The notes: generated by a model from the sequence alone, not told the origin. A stretch of DNA of 64,000 nucleotides from Gracilaria gracilis (GCA_030374805.1 JARGSG010000264.1:62001-126000), one strand, 5' to 3'. Counted from the stretch's first letter, positions 45,123-56,056 are shown. Made by a program: numbers and translations.

Positions 45123-45686
45123 GTTATATGGCGCGTAGTATAACAATACACAGCACAATAGCAAGCTGCTTGTAGAATGGCAGCAAAGGCGAGGAGCCAA
45201 ACGGTTCAGAGAGGGGAAGGTAATGGAGGGCAAGTGGGTGCATGAGGGTTGCGGCAGTAGGCTTCGGAAGGTCAATTGCAGTTCAAAGTCTTCCAAGGTT
45301 TTTCGATTGGTACGAGTTTTGGAATTATAGCGCCAGCTTGCGCCGCCAACACCGCTCGCTTGTCAGCGGGGGGCGTAATTGGTACGAGTGGGTCCGTTCG
45401 AAAATCCCAAGAGTCCCATGCGCCAAGAGGAGAACCCCTTGAGCTCACAAGGACAGTTCCAGCAGGGTTACACGAAAGCCTGTGTAACCGTTTCGTGTCC
45501 TTTTGCTTCATGCAAATAAAGCTTCTCCATTCTTCGATTGTCCCAGTCCTGTTCCGGATGCACCAGCTGTTCCGTTCAAGATGCGCATTATTCTTGAACC
45601 GCTTTCGCTTCAACAGTATAACCAGATTTTATTATATATGAAAAAGACAAACCTAGCAATTCAAGAACTACTCAATCAGCCCGAAG

Positions 45687-46457
45687 ATGAAGAGCAAGAG
45701 TGTGCCGAAGAGTGTGAATGCGAAGAAGATAGAAAAAAGGAAAGCAAGAAAAAAGGAAAAGCAGGGCAATCGTGAAGGTACATGGAATTACACATACAAA
45801 GATGACAGCACCCTCCTAGATATCATTGAGGAGTATGAACCAATTGGATCAAATGGTTGGAAGAAGGTGTTTCGAGAATACAATATCTATGGCCGTGAAA
45901 ATGACAGACCGTTTAGAAGACAGGAAGGATTGAAGAAGAAATACGATCGGCTGTTACACGTTCAGAAACAAACTGCTGATCCATCTTGTCCTACATTAGT
46001 GCGTCGGGTAAAGAACATTCAGAAAGAAATATTGACCAAGATAGCCCCGAAAAACTTCAGTAGTAAACTTGATGTGGAAGAGGTACTTGAAGAAAACAAA
46101 GGTTCTGGGAACAACACTCTTTCAAACCAACCTGCACATTACGCGGCTCTCAATGAATCCAGTTCGCTATCTCGTAAAAGACCACCGCCACAGACTCGTG
46201 AGCGTTCCGCTAAAAAAATGGAGATTGATTTGCTCGAGAGCCTTCAGCGTATGACGCAATCTATGTCAGATCTTGCAACCGCTCAGCTTCAGAGAGAGAA
46301 AAGAGATGAGCTCGGAGAGCAGAAGATGAAGCAGTTAATCACCTCTGAACTTCAAAAAGGCCAACAGGTAATGGAGGCAAAGATGCAAATTTGCATTCAA
46401 AGTTCTCTCCGACAACTGTTTGGGCGCTCTCAAAGTAGGAGCGCCAATGACGAATAG
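45687..46457 (+). CDS. Myb/SANT-like DUF6818-type protein
   Basis: An intact 256-codon frame divergent from the hAT gene. After a Lys-rich N-terminus it shows LLDIIEEYEPIGSNGWKKV, then a short spacer, RRQEGLKKKYDRLL and SCPTLVRRVKNIQKEI. This is the layout of the Myb/SANT-related DUF6818 domain found in many fungal, oomycete and algal transposon-linked proteins. A helical C-terminal part (ALESLQRM..., QKMKQLITSELQKGQQV) may oligomerise. The true start may be later than 45687. The divergent arrangement, ~560 bp from the hAT start, suggests either two genes of one element or a host regulator beside it. Domain call from pattern only. Confidence 0.58.
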   Translation: MKSKSVPKSVNAKKIEKRKARKKEKQGNREGTWNYTYKDDSTLLDIIEEYEPIGSNGWKKVFREYNIYGRENDRPFRRQEGLKKKYDRLLHVQKQTADPSCPTLVRRVKNIQKEILTKIAPKNFSSKLDVEEVLEENKGSGNNTLSNQPAHYAALNESSSLSRKRPPPQTRERSAKKMEIDLLESLQRMTQSMSDLATAQLQREKRDELGEQKMKQLITSELQKGQQVMEAKMQICIQSSLRQLFGRSQSRSANDE

Positions 46458-46541
46458 CCGCCAGAGTCATTGCTTACGAAAGTCCGGGCGACAGCCAGAA
46501 AGATGTACTGCTTGGCGACAGAAAAGCAGCACTGTGGCGTT
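46458..46541. other. short convergent spacer
   Basis: 84 bp between the ends of two convergent genes. No terminator-like feature is obvious. Confidence 0.3.
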
Positions 46542-47549
46542 CTACGGCATGCAGAAACCGTTTACTGCTACATCGCGCGTAGAGAGGGCGTCGATGTAGG
46601 TAGGTTTGGTGATCTGCATCCTGGCGGTGGCAAACGCGCTGCTGCTCGAAACAAATGTACATCGAAAGCGCTCCAGAAGAGAAACAACCGTTTGCAAGCG
46701 GTCGTAGTGGCTCGACACGTCCGGCTGATACAGGTTTTGCAGCTGTTGTTCGTACTTGGTTTCAGTAACGAGTACCGCTTTGCTGCCTCGTTTCTTGGCC
46801 TCCCTCAGAATCGGAAGCGTACGTTGCTCTTCGATGACATGCTTGTTACCCTGACCAGAGCGTATAAGGTGCTCAATGTCGCCGCCGCGTCGCAGCACAC
46901 ACACGTGCTTCTTTTGCACGTCGGGCTGGATGTGGAACTTTGTGAAAGCTGTCACCAGCTGCTGCGTATGCTTGAGACACATGCGAGGGTGTGCAATGTA
47001 CTTGGAAACAGAGAGTGAATTGCAGCGCTGGAAAATTCCAAGCTGTTGAAGCTCCGAGTAGTCCAAACTATCGCACTGTTCCACGACTCAAACCAAGAAC
47101 CTGCGCACGTTGAAGGTGAGGTTGCAAGGCACCCGCAGCGAGTCAGGTAACGGTGTATGCAGCTGAAAGTAGTGCGTCATGTTGTACCCGTGTCCCGCAA
47201 AATTGTCGTGCATGGTAATGCGGGCGCCAGTGACATTGGCCAGCATGGGAATGGGTTTCAAGCCAGACAGAACGGCGCCAATGCCCTCTATCTTGACAGC
47301 AGAAGGCTGCAAGAAGATCTCCCGCGGCGGCACGGACGCAGAAGCACTTTGTGAGAGCGATGTGAGCGCGACAACAAGCGCGCGCACAGGGTGCACCGCG
47401 TTCAGATGAACGGCGCGCAGGCGCTGCGGAAACGACTCGGCGGAGCGACGCAGGTTGTAGCCCAGCAGAAAGACGGCCAGCAGCAGCTCGAGCCGCACGT
47501 GCATCGAAGAGGGCGCGGAACAGGGAGCGGCGGCGGAGACGACGGCCAT
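46542..47549 (-). CDS. probable type II membrane protein with one in-frame TGA
   Basis: From the ATG at 47549 the frame has an N-terminal hydrophobic segment (LELLLAVFLLGYNL) near residues 20-33, which suggests a signal anchor. The next ~130 residues carry possible N-glycosylation sites (NVTG, NMTH, NLTF). A TGA at 47088-47090 is followed in the same phase by 183 more codons (QCDSLDYSELQQLGIF...KKHVCVLRRGGDIEHL) to 46542. The continuity of phase and style argues that this is one ~335-residue gene with a single nonsense change, or readthrough. Lumenal topology would fit a Golgi enzyme, but no glycosyltransferase motif is certain. Upstream text to 48137 is GC-rich, Arg/Ala-rich and likely not coding. 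Confidence 0.4.
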
Positions 47550-48234
47550 GTTGAGCGGCGAGCTTGGGCGCGGGCGGCGGCGATGCGGCAGCGGGCGTGC
47601 GCGGTGCGACGGCGCAGACGGACGCTGTGGTGACGCGACGGACGCCACTGAAGAGAGGACGGCATCAAGGCGTGGGTAAGCAGTACAAGCAGCGACGCGA
47701 GCACGGCGACACGGCTTGTACAAAACGGTGGAAGGCGCGCGCGCGTGGGCGTCGCCGGCGTGAAATGTCGTATCTACATACCCGCCCACTTGGCGCGACG
47801 TGTGCTGTGCGTGCTGCTGCTGTTGCTGTTGCTGCGCGCGCGTTGAACCAACGGCGAATGGCGGTGGTAGACGGCCGCGCGTATGTGCATGATGGCAATT
47901 GCGGCACATACGGCGCCGCCAAAGGCGGACGCGCGTGGCAGCGCGCGCCTCCACCGGAGGAAAGCGCGCGGCGCACACCGGATCCGCACCGGATCCGCAC
48001 TGGATCACGCGCGGCGACGCGCCGAGCTCAGGCTGCCAGCAGCCAGCATTGCTGCAGCAGCAGCACGTGCACAGCCAGCAGCCGTGTGCGGGCGGTTGGA
48101 GTGTGTGATGGGCGCCGTTTGCGCACGGCACAGGCACGCACGGGCGTGCGCAGCAGCGGCGGCGGCGGTGGCTGCGTGCGCGCGCGCGAGTAGCCGTCGC
48201 GCATGGGGCCGCTGCGTCGCCACCGCGCGCTCAA
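47550..48234. promoter_or_regulatory. CpG-rich divergent promoter region
   Basis: A very GC-rich, CGCG-dense interval separates the minus-strand membrane-protein gene from the plus-strand acetyl-CoA synthetase. It contains GCTGCTGCTGTTGCTGTTGCTG at about 47812-47834. Long Arg/Ala frames on both strands are composition artefacts. A bidirectional promoter is inferred. Confidence 0.4.
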
Positions 48235-49392
48235 ATGCCGTGCTTCGTTTCGCTGCTTGCGCTTCCTTGTCGCCGCCGCTGCAGCCGCCGACGCCGCCGT
48301 GCCTCCAGCGTTTTGCCGCTGTGCGCGCCCGTCATGCAGCACGTCAAGCACGCCAAGACGCGCGCCCAGCGCGTCCAGCGCGCCCATCCCGTCGCGCCCG
48401 CCGCCTTGCCAAACGCTCATTTGCCAGACCTGCGCGCGTACCACCGCCTTTACCGCCGTTCCATCCCGCAGCCGGACGCATTTTGGAGCGAGGTTGATTC
48501 CGCCTTTACGTGGCACCGCGCCGACCCTGGCGCTGACGCTCACGCCCCCGACCGCGCCGCCGACGCCGCCGACGTGCTGGCGTATAGCTTTGACCCCGCC
48601 GCCGCTGGCGTGCATGTGTCCTTCTTGAAGAACCGCTTCACCAATGTGTGCTACAACGCGCTGGATAGGTGGCTGTACCACCCTGCAAACCCCCACTTGG
48701 TCGCCTTCTACTGCGAGGGCAACGAGCCTGGTCGCCGTACTGTCGTTACTTTTGCCCACTTGTCCCACATGGTGCAGCTCTTTGCCAATGCGTTGAAGCA
48801 CCAGTTCAACGTTAACAAGGGCGACGTCGTCATTCTATACATGCCCATCATCCCGCAACTCCCCGCCGCAATGCTCGCCTGCGCCCGCAACGGCGCCGTT
48901 CACTCCGTTGTGTTTGGCGGCTTTAGCGCCGAGGCGCTGGCGGGTCGCATCATAGACAGCCAGGCCTCCATTGTCGTCGTCATCGAGAGTGTGGCAAGAG
49001 CCCCAAAAACCATTAACCTCAAGGCCATCTCCGATCAAGCTATTCGTCTTTCTGCCAAGGCGGGTCATGATGTCAAGTATCAGGTCGTTACCAACAGCCC
49101 CGGCACTCACAAGATTGATCCCTCCTTATTAGAGGCACCTCGTGATGTCGCTTGGGATCATGCTCTGGCTCAAACTCAACCCACTTGTCCCGTTGAATGG
49201 GTCGAAAGCGAGCATCCGTTGTTTGTCCTGTATACAAGTGGTAGCACTGGGAAACCTAAAGGCGTTGTTCATACTACTGCGGGATATATGATTTACGCTG
49301 CCACAACCTTCAAGTATACCTTTCACTACCAACTCGACGATGTTTTCTTTTCAACCTCGGATTGTGGATGGATTCAACGAACAGTAGCGTGA
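48235..49392 (+). pseudogene. acetyl-CoA synthetase, C-terminally truncated
   Basis: The frame gives 385 codons. An Arg-rich N-terminus could be a transit peptide, with an alternative start at 48334. It continues with FWSEVDSAFTWH, NVCYNALDRWL, VVILYMPIIPQLPAAMLACARNGAVHSVVFGGFSAEAL (split here as VVILYMPIIPQLPA and HSVVFGGFSAEAL) and the AMP-binding P-loop YTSGSTGKPKGVVHT near residue 340. This is the start and middle of an ADP/AMP-forming-superfamily acetyl-CoA synthetase, an enzyme of about 650 residues that makes acetyl-CoA from acetate, ATP and CoA. The frame ends right after DCGWIQ, where functional enzymes continue GWVTGHSY. The rest of the adenylation domain and the C-terminal domain are absent, so it is truncated and probably inactive. 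The 3' neighbour is a fragment of another enzyme. Confidence 0.85.
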
Positions 49393-49467
49393 AACGTTCA
49401 GCTGTTGAAATTGAAGGACAACAAAGTGAACTAGATATCAGCAAAGATGGTGATGTGACTGATACGT

Positions 49468-50004
49468 ATGTGGATGACCGTGATGGCAAGTGCGCTCGTA
49501 GAGGAGCATCCTCCCGTCATGTATGGCTCCCTGGGTAAAAGAGAAGATCAGATTCTTTCTGAAGGAAAGCTGAAAGACCTCATTCGCAGGGTGAACATCT
49601 TCGGTCTCACTTTGGTCAAGCTCGACATTTGTCAAGAGGCTGATGAACATCCCAATGCCATGTCAGTTATCACGGACTACTTCGGCATCGGTAAGTATGA
49701 TGATCTGAAGGAGGAACAGCGACTGGAGTTTCTCACAAGCGTCTTGGAGGGTAAACGCCCTCTGCTTCCTGGGGACCACCCGGCCACTAGCAAGGCGAAG
49801 AACGTGTTAGACAACTTCGATGCCGTTTCAGAGATCGGGTCGGAAGCTCGGGGAGCTTATATTATCTCCATGTGCATGTGACCGTCGGATGTTCTTGCTG
49901 TGGAAGTTTTCAAGAGAGAGTGTTCTGCAGATTGTGGTGCAAACTCATTACGTGTTGTGCCGCTTCTCGAGACTATCTATGTGTTGCAAAACTCGACTAT
50001 GTAA
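49468..50004 (+). pseudogene. phosphoenolpyruvate carboxylase internal fragment
   Basis: The text follows the central part of PEP carboxylase, the enzyme that adds bicarbonate to PEP to make oxaloacetate: KLKDLIRRVNIFGLTLVKLD, then ICQEADEH (usually IRQES), VITDYFGIGKY, KRPLLPGDHP, GAYIISMC and, past TGA 49879-49881, PSDVLAVEVF and SLRVVPLLETI. It ends at TAA 50002-50004. The essential N-terminal His region and the C-terminal third with the GRGG loop are missing. The fragment follows the truncated acetyl-CoA synthetase by ~75 bp, and a dead Harbinger transposase starts 18 bp after it. It is ~180 codons of a ~950-residue enzyme. Confidence 0.82.
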
Positions 50005-50021
50005 GAGGTGCCAGGACAAAT

Positions 50022-51230
50022 TTACATATGGTCTGGGTCTTGTTTCTCGCTGTACACAGATGAAATTTGGCTATGACCCATGGTGCGAGTGCGATAATTA
50101 ACGAGATGACAAGCCAAATACAGCAAGCGACCACGTTTGTGATGGTTCGAAGGCAGAACTCTAGTCAGCCTCCGGAACGGAGCCTTCAACCCTCGCACAC
50201 CCCACTCAGCGCATTGTCGCTCACTGGGGTATATTCGCTGGAGAACCAGGTCAATTGCCGCACATCCCGTTGATATGGACAGATTTCTTCGTTCGTTTAA
50301 CTTCCGAGCTCGTACACCCTTTCCCGCCGTGATTCGAGTATCGTTTACGAACGCCGAGTCTCCTAATATCGCATATCCCGCCGGCGTGTTGCAGTCAGGA
50401 ATTAATTTGGGCCAGTATAATCCAGATATGTACGCCAGTTTGCTATCATGGTAACTCCCAGGATAATTCAAAGCTGCATGTATGACTTCACCTTTGAAAT
50501 TCCAGACTAACAGATAGGTTGCTTCAACCCGTTGTGTCATTGCGTTTTAGAATGCGTTTTGCGTGTCGGGATCGCAGAAGTTTGGTACATCCAGTCGGGC
50601 GCCCTCACTCACACCAAACACTCCACGAAGCGCATATCCGTGGATTCTATTCTTCACCAATAGTGCACAAGACTCTCTCATTTCTGGTTCTGTCGGCCAT
50701 TTTATTCGAAATTATGGATGGACAGTTTCTTGCGTTACATTCCAAAGAACTTCAACCGCGTAATCGAGCCACTCGGACAAAGAAGATGGTGTTATTCCGA
50801 ATATGGGGCAGAGAGAATATTCTACATCTCCTGTCTTCATGTACCACAGAGCAAGGCCCAACAAATCTTCAGTATGCAATATTGCTTTTCTTCCCCACGT
50901 GGTGTTTGATGTTCGAAACGGAGAACCATGTCTAGTTCTTGAACGTGTTGCAGAGAACCAAGGGAGTAGATCATCAAAGAAGGCTGCTTTGTTGAAATTT
51001 GTTGCAGCAATATAGTCTGCATCTGATCCACACAGGAACAGACGCCGCCATGGTGTATTGTGGAAGTGCGGGCGTACAATCCCGGAGCGCAGGAACTTTA
51101 GGTCTTTTGTCTTTCTTCTTTTAATTCTTGTATGTTTGCGGTGTTTGCTTTTAAGGTGACGGACAAGAAAAAGTATGATAATACAGGCGGCCTGGAGCAG
51201 AACAAGAGAAGTTGGTGTTGAGCGTGGCAT
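50022..51230 (-). pseudogene. PIF/Harbinger-type transposase (DDE_Tnp_4), two in-frame stops
   Basis: One phase runs from an ATG at 51230 to 50022 and is closed by TAA 50712-50714 and TAA near 50544-50546. The text before, between and after the stops is continuous: TTWGRKAILHTEDLLGLALWY, IKWPTEPEM, GVFGVSEGARLD, QNAF, FKGEVIHAALNYPGSYHDS, GYAILGDSAF, CAEWGVRGLKAPFRRL. This matches the DDE_Tnp_4 nuclease of PIF/Harbinger elements. The first acidic residue (usually DG) appears as EG, the second (HDS) and the Glu (AEWG) are kept. With two stops it is inactive. It is a different family from the Harbinger copy at 63501. TIRs were not identified. Confidence 0.75.
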
Positions 51231-52555
51231 GAGGTGAAGTTGTCTTGTGAGAGCAAGAGTGAAAGCTTGTTCATATGGTTTGCATGTTGTTATGCGTTTC
51301 GGAAATAAAGATGCGTTTCACTTACACAAAAGCTCCTTGTTGCCAGAACTTGGCGTATGGACGGGGTGCCGCTGACCCCGTCTAGACGCCAAGTCTTCGG
51401 CAACAAGAACGTCTACGTGCGCGCTTTTGATTTGCTCGTCAACTTGGCGTCTGGGACTCTTGGGATTTTCGGACGGTCCCAGTTTATTGCTGGGCAGCCT
51501 GCAAGCAGCCTGTATCTTGGCACCTGGCATTGTTGGATTGTAGTGTAAGGTTACCTTTAGTTGTGAGCTTTCAACGGACATGGAAGCCTCAAAACTTACG
51601 TATGTCGCCATGACACCTAAACTACGTGTTGCTTTTCTCTCGGAAAAGTGAAAAGCCTGAAAATGGGCTTGAAAAGCTAGACAGGAAAGAGTGACTGACA
51701 AATACTTTGCAGATTTGGCGGTCACGGAGCCGCTCTGGTGCAAAGTTTTTAATTTTGCTGTTTCAGGGAGCAGAACCCGCTATGCCTAGTTTGTCTCCAC
51801 AGCGCCATTAAAAGCTGCTCACAACCCCTTTCGAACCGTTAATCTTAAATACGAGAATAAAGAAAGTGTTTAGAAATTTTTAGACGGCATCTGCGACAGA
51901 CCTTCAGAAGACCGAAGTAGGGAATCCAAAGAGGCTGCTCAAACCATTCTTGACATCCATTGCATCTTCTTAAGATTTCGCTGCGGACGTACAAAGATGC
52001 CACTCTGCGAGTAGACCTTTTAATGATTGCTGACATCTTGAGAATGACCAAAGCAGCTCACATGTTCCGATCAAGATAACCGCGGTAGTGTTGAGTAGTA
52101 GTAGCGCAAGATAAGGAAATACTTATGTCTCTTGCATCCCTTTCTACTATAAACAGAGCCAACAATCAAACACGCTTGATGTCGAGCTTTATCAGTGGTA
52201 CTGGGAGCGAGAAACTTTCTTTCATGTGATGAATGATTGTACAAAATTCGACCGCATGTGCGCATCTCAATCGATTAGTAGAAATCATGTAACGTATACA
52301 GAACTCGCGGAAAACGTTCACGCAAGAATTCCGGCTCCGTTTAGACCTGGTATGGTATACGCATGGTACGTGTTTCTCCTAGGGGAGAACATTACATAAG
52401 AGACAACTGATCCCTATACTAGCGATTTGAATTGTGCTCCAGTTGCTGAACGTGAAACGAGAGATTTCGTTTCTCTTTGATTCAAAACTCTATAAAGAGT
52501 TGAACCTCTGCACGTAAGGCTTCTAAAATTATGGAAAGCAAAGTCGCCGACCGTT
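51231..52555. other. spacer with one unassigned 141-codon frame
   Basis: The minus frame 51318-51743 has no motif I recognise. A palindromic segment with arms CAGAACTTGGCG and CGCCAAGT lies near 51344-51395. The rest shows only short frames. The last ~100 bp should hold the promoter of the recombinase gene. Confidence 0.3.
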
Positions 52556-54217
52556 ATGATTCGCCGTGCCATCATCCCCGAGTCCGACTCGGAGGACGAG
52601 CGGCTCCACCATTATGGCCACTCTTCCGATGATGACACCGACCAATTTGACCCGTCGCAAGGTTTTTGTACTCCTCTGAGTGCGCAACACGATGACAATA
52701 ACGATCCTAGAGCCGCGTTTAGAAGACGTCTCAACGTGCAGCGTCGATCACTCCCAGCGCCGACGCCGCAACATGTGCAGATTTTTAGATCCAAACGTCG
52801 CCGTTTGGAGTCTCCGAGAGCAGCAAAAGAGCTTATGAAGTCCAAAAAGGAGAATTGGGAAGACATGATAGAGCATATTTTGGTTGTTGATCCTTCTTTC
52901 TTTGACGGTCCTGATGGCCGAATGGAAGACCCGACTAAGAAGAAGCGAGGTTCCCATTTCTACAAAGGCCTTTCATTGACGACTGATAATTGCGAAGATA
53001 TTCAACTAATTTACGACGTGAGGTATCGCGCGGCCTCCGTGTTCCAGAAGAAGTCTGACGCCTTTGACGGGGTTAGATCAGTTGCGGGCCAACTGATGCG
53101 TTTGGCAATTGCAAGCAAACTAATGGATCGTCATGAAGGTTATATCAAGAACCGTCTCTTTCGTTTTCTTTCAGACTTCGAAGTGGTAGAGTACTTTGTT
53201 AATCACTTTGTCCTTACAACCAGTCCGTACACGGTGGCATCTAAGTGTAACTTTCTTCTTAGGCTAATATCCGTGGGCGAGACTCAGCTACAGGATGCAC
53301 AAGGTATGTCCGCGAAGTTTGAGAAGGTCGCCACGTATTTGCGTAGCATGGCAGCGTCATCGAAGAAGGAAGGAAGAGCGAAGAGGCGCCGTGAACGCCT
53401 GATCGATATTTCTTCGGATAAGCACAATTTACTATACGACAGTGATTTGCGCAAAGCTTTTTCGCTGGCGAAGCACCAGCTCGAGGACGTCATGAAGACT
53501 TTTCGATTGGATGAACACAAGAAGAAAGACTCATTCAACGCAAGGCTACGTGAGAAACCGAGTTTGGTGGACAAGTGGTTTATTAACTTTCTCGCAGCTG
53601 TCGTCTTTTCTTGTGGTGGGCAACGTCCTCAAGCTGTGTCGAGCATTCAGGTTCCAACTAAGCACGAACTTGACAGGGTAGAGTCTACTGCGTTTGGCGA
53701 CTTTTTCAGTCTCCGTTCGAATTTCGACAAGCGAGAACGAAGTCTCAACTTTCCGGCGGTTATGCTCCCAGTTTCTATGAAGCCGTTGGTCAACTTTCAT
53801 GTCAAGGTAATGAGAACTTTTGTCTGTCGCCGTATGAACATCTCTTTTGCAGCAGAAAGTAACCCCTTGCTGCTACACTCTCATGAAGGAACAGGTTTGA
53901 CTACTCGCAGCATCACGAATTCGATTCGGATGTTCATGACAAACATCAATAAGCGGTATGAGTTCGTTACGTCGATGGTTGTGCGCGCAAGTTATGCAAC
54001 GTCAATGGTTCATTGCTTTAAGACAAATAAAATTGGAGAAGGGCTAAGTGAAGAGAAGTTCTTGGACCTACTTGCAAATCGGATGAACACAAGTGCTGAG
54101 CAATTGAAGGATGCATACGTGCATATTCGTCGTGTTGACTATGAGAAAGGAGTAAAATTAGCTATGGAACACTTTCTGGTTGTCATGGACGAGGACAAAG
54201 ATGAGAATGATATGTGA
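52556..54217 (+). CDS. Crypton-like tyrosine-recombinase-domain protein, copy 2
   Basis: An intact 553-codon frame from ATG 52556. It has an acidic N-terminus (PESDSEDERLHHYGH) and a basic FRSKRRRLES patch, then a helical core-binding-like region. A C-terminal tyrosine-recombinase-like domain follows: INFLAAVVFSCGGQRPQAVS (box I Arg present at about residue 355), SMVVRASYATSMVH in the place of 'HxLRHxxAT' (the His is not obvious, the Arg is present) and QLKDAYVHIRRVDYEKG with candidate Tyr residues near 520-530. Crypton elements encode such enzymes for recombination without DDE chemistry. It is a paralogue of the protein at 22230-24374, sharing FLDxxAxxxNTSxEQ and the order of motifs, and is the better preserved of the two. 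A domesticated gene is an alternative. The element borders are unknown. Confidence 0.48.
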   Translation: MIRRAIIPESDSEDERLHHYGHSSDDDTDQFDPSQGFCTPLSAQHDDNNDPRAAFRRRLNVQRRSLPAPTPQHVQIFRSKRRRLESPRAAKELMKSKKENWEDMIEHILVVDPSFFDGPDGRMEDPTKKKRGSHFYKGLSLTTDNCEDIQLIYDVRYRAASVFQKKSDAFDGVRSVAGQLMRLAIASKLMDRHEGYIKNRLFRFLSDFEVVEYFVNHFVLTTSPYTVASKCNFLLRLISVGETQLQDAQGMSAKFEKVATYLRSMAASSKKEGRAKRRRERLIDISSDKHNLLYDSDLRKAFSLAKHQLEDVMKTFRLDEHKKKDSFNARLREKPSLVDKWFINFLAAVVFSCGGQRPQAVSSIQVPTKHELDRVESTAFGDFFSLRSNFDKRERSLNFPAVMLPVSMKPLVNFHVKVMRTFVCRRMNISFAAESNPLLLHSHEGTGLTTRSITNSIRMFMTNINKRYEFVTSMVVRASYATSMVHCFKTNKIGEGLSEEKFLDLLANRMNTSAEQLKDAYVHIRRVDYEKGVKLAMEHFLVVMDEDKDENDM

Positions 54218-55197
54218 ACCCCTACCATTGTGACCAAATTACTTCAGAATCGTAGTACGTAGAGCTACATAAACGAAGATTTCTGTTCTGTCAACACATC
54301 CAAACCTTAAAACCACAGAACTAAAGCGGCGTGCAACTGCAAAGATCGGTAGCAGTAGCAATGCATCCCGCACCAGGGCGCTATAAGCTCCTTTAACTTC
54401 ATCACGCACAAACGTCCCGTAGTTTGGGTTGTGCCAGTGTTCCACCTTATGTACTACCTCGTCGAGCTAGGGCGGCTGTACGCGTGCCCGCAGTAACGCC
54501 CGCCAGATGGCTTCTCGACTGCTCATACTAGCTGTGGGTTAGCCGCCGCATATCTGTGGCGGCGCGCACGCTGCTGGAGGCGCTGCGGCCTATGTGCGCG
54601 GAAGGCAAACAGTGAAAGTAAACAACTGCCCCGCACTTAAGCCTTGAGGCTGGCTCACTGCGGCTACTGCTGCGGTTGTTGCATCTGTTGCGGTTGCTAC
54701 CGGCGGCTGCAAGAAGACGGCGCCGTCGGAATCAATTGTAGATGGGATGACATTGGGCGACCAAGACGCTCGCTGGTGTAAAGTAAAAAACTGCGGTTGG
54801 GCGAGAATGACAACGGGAGAATTCAGAGACAGCGGTCAGGGGCGGCCATAACAGGCGGGAGAGGACGGCAGTGAATCGGAGACGGTTTAATCTGAGACGG
54901 TAGAGAGGCGGTGACGGCGGTGACGGCGACGACGACGAGCGCGAGCACGGCAGTGAGAGGACATTGGCAACGGCGGTCATGGTGGCGGTGGCGGTCGGGG
55001 GTTGCGACGGCGGTCAAGATGGTCATGGAGACGACGGCGATAAGGGTGGCGACCCCTACAAGCATCGGAAGTGGACAATTTTGTACCTGTAATGGAGCGT
55101 ACAGTGGCCAATTACATACGGGAGGGATCGAAATGAGTCCGGCACAATGCCATGTGGCAGGGATCGAATTTTTGGAATTTATTTATGATGACTGATA
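54218..55197. other. spacer; CNG-rich low-complexity segment at about 54860-55060
   Basis: The tract GCGGTGACGGCGGTGACGGC and related ACGGCGGTC repeats make long frames on both strands without protein character. A palindromic GCCGCCGCATATCTGTGGCGGC lies near 54541-54562. No gene is supported. Confidence 0.4.
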
Positions 55198-56056
55198 GTG
55201 TCCTATAGTGGTCCGAACCATGGCACGTGTTCCAAAGATGGTCGTCATGAGTTCCACGTAACCGCAGATATGTCCTTTTGCCGTGGGTCAACCGTGCTCT
55301 ACATCACCCCGCCCATGGCGCCTCGCTTATGGAGTCATTTTCACCTCCCACCCCCTCGATACTACTTTGGAGCCATTTCCCTACCCTCTAGATGCCACTT
55401 TGAACCTCCGTGGGTATTCAGCTTCACTTCGAGAGTGCAACGCCAGAGCGTTGAACTGCTTCATGTTTGCTCCAGTGTACTGTTCAATCACGGTAGGTGC
55501 GGGTGCGATGTTGCGATCGACATATCCACGCTTGTACTGGAGCTAAAATGACCACCAATGCGGGCGCCGTGTACCTCACCGAGACGAGCGGTCGAAACTG
55601 GAAAACTCAAGTCTGCGAGACAATCGATGTCACCCTGAATCTTACCATCTCTACCAGAGTCACGGGTGCATCGTACTTGTGTTCGCTGAAGCCTCCCCGC
55701 GGAAACCACGTCTTACAGAATTTGTTATTGAACCACATTATCACAATGGAAAAGAAGTCCTTGTGACAAAAGAACCTGTCATATTGTACGACTGGACTTC
55801 AAGTCTACACAACTGGGAACAGTCGTACTTCTCGGGCGTCTTAGGGAATATCGTTCTTGACGAAAAGAATCGGTTGTACGTTGGAGTTTCAGATGGGGTG
55901 GCAGTCTTCGATGTGTCAAACCGCTGTACTGGTGAAGCGGCACCCATTGCCTGGGTACAAGCAGCGGTGCAGCCTGGGCCAGCTTTGGTTTCATATGAAC
56001 GCGGGAAATTGTACATCGCTGCGAGTTCAAAAGTCGCCGCTGTTGACGTATTGTGA
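55198..56056 (+). pseudogene. remnant of a secreted beta-propeller-type protein
   Basis: Sense-strand text changes phase several times: GVIFTSHPLDTTLEPFPYPL at 55340, NAGAVYLTETSGRNWKTQVC at 55560, and then a 125-codon frame to TGA 56054-56056 containing GVLGNIVLDEKNRLYVGVSD and GKLYIAASSKVAAVDV. The last part repeats the 'LDxxxxLYVG/GKLYIA...VxAxD' strands of PQQ/SMP30-like propellers. The gene is broken and its 3' end is lost. A minus-strand frame overlaps its last 316 bp, and only one of the two can be the real coding strand there. Confidence 0.4.

Noticed and set aside
47665..48801. Arg/Ala-rich frames on both strands around 47.4-48.8 kb
   Set aside because: Produced by very high GC with few stops; no motif, and they overlap the acetyl-CoA synthetase frame or its promoter.
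49390..49468. Single bifunctional ACS-PEPC gene
   Set aside because: Both parts are cut inside catalytic domains and a stop at 49390-49392 separates them.
54860..55065. Coding on either strand of the ACGGCGGT-rich tract
   Set aside because: Simple-repeat composition explains both open frames.
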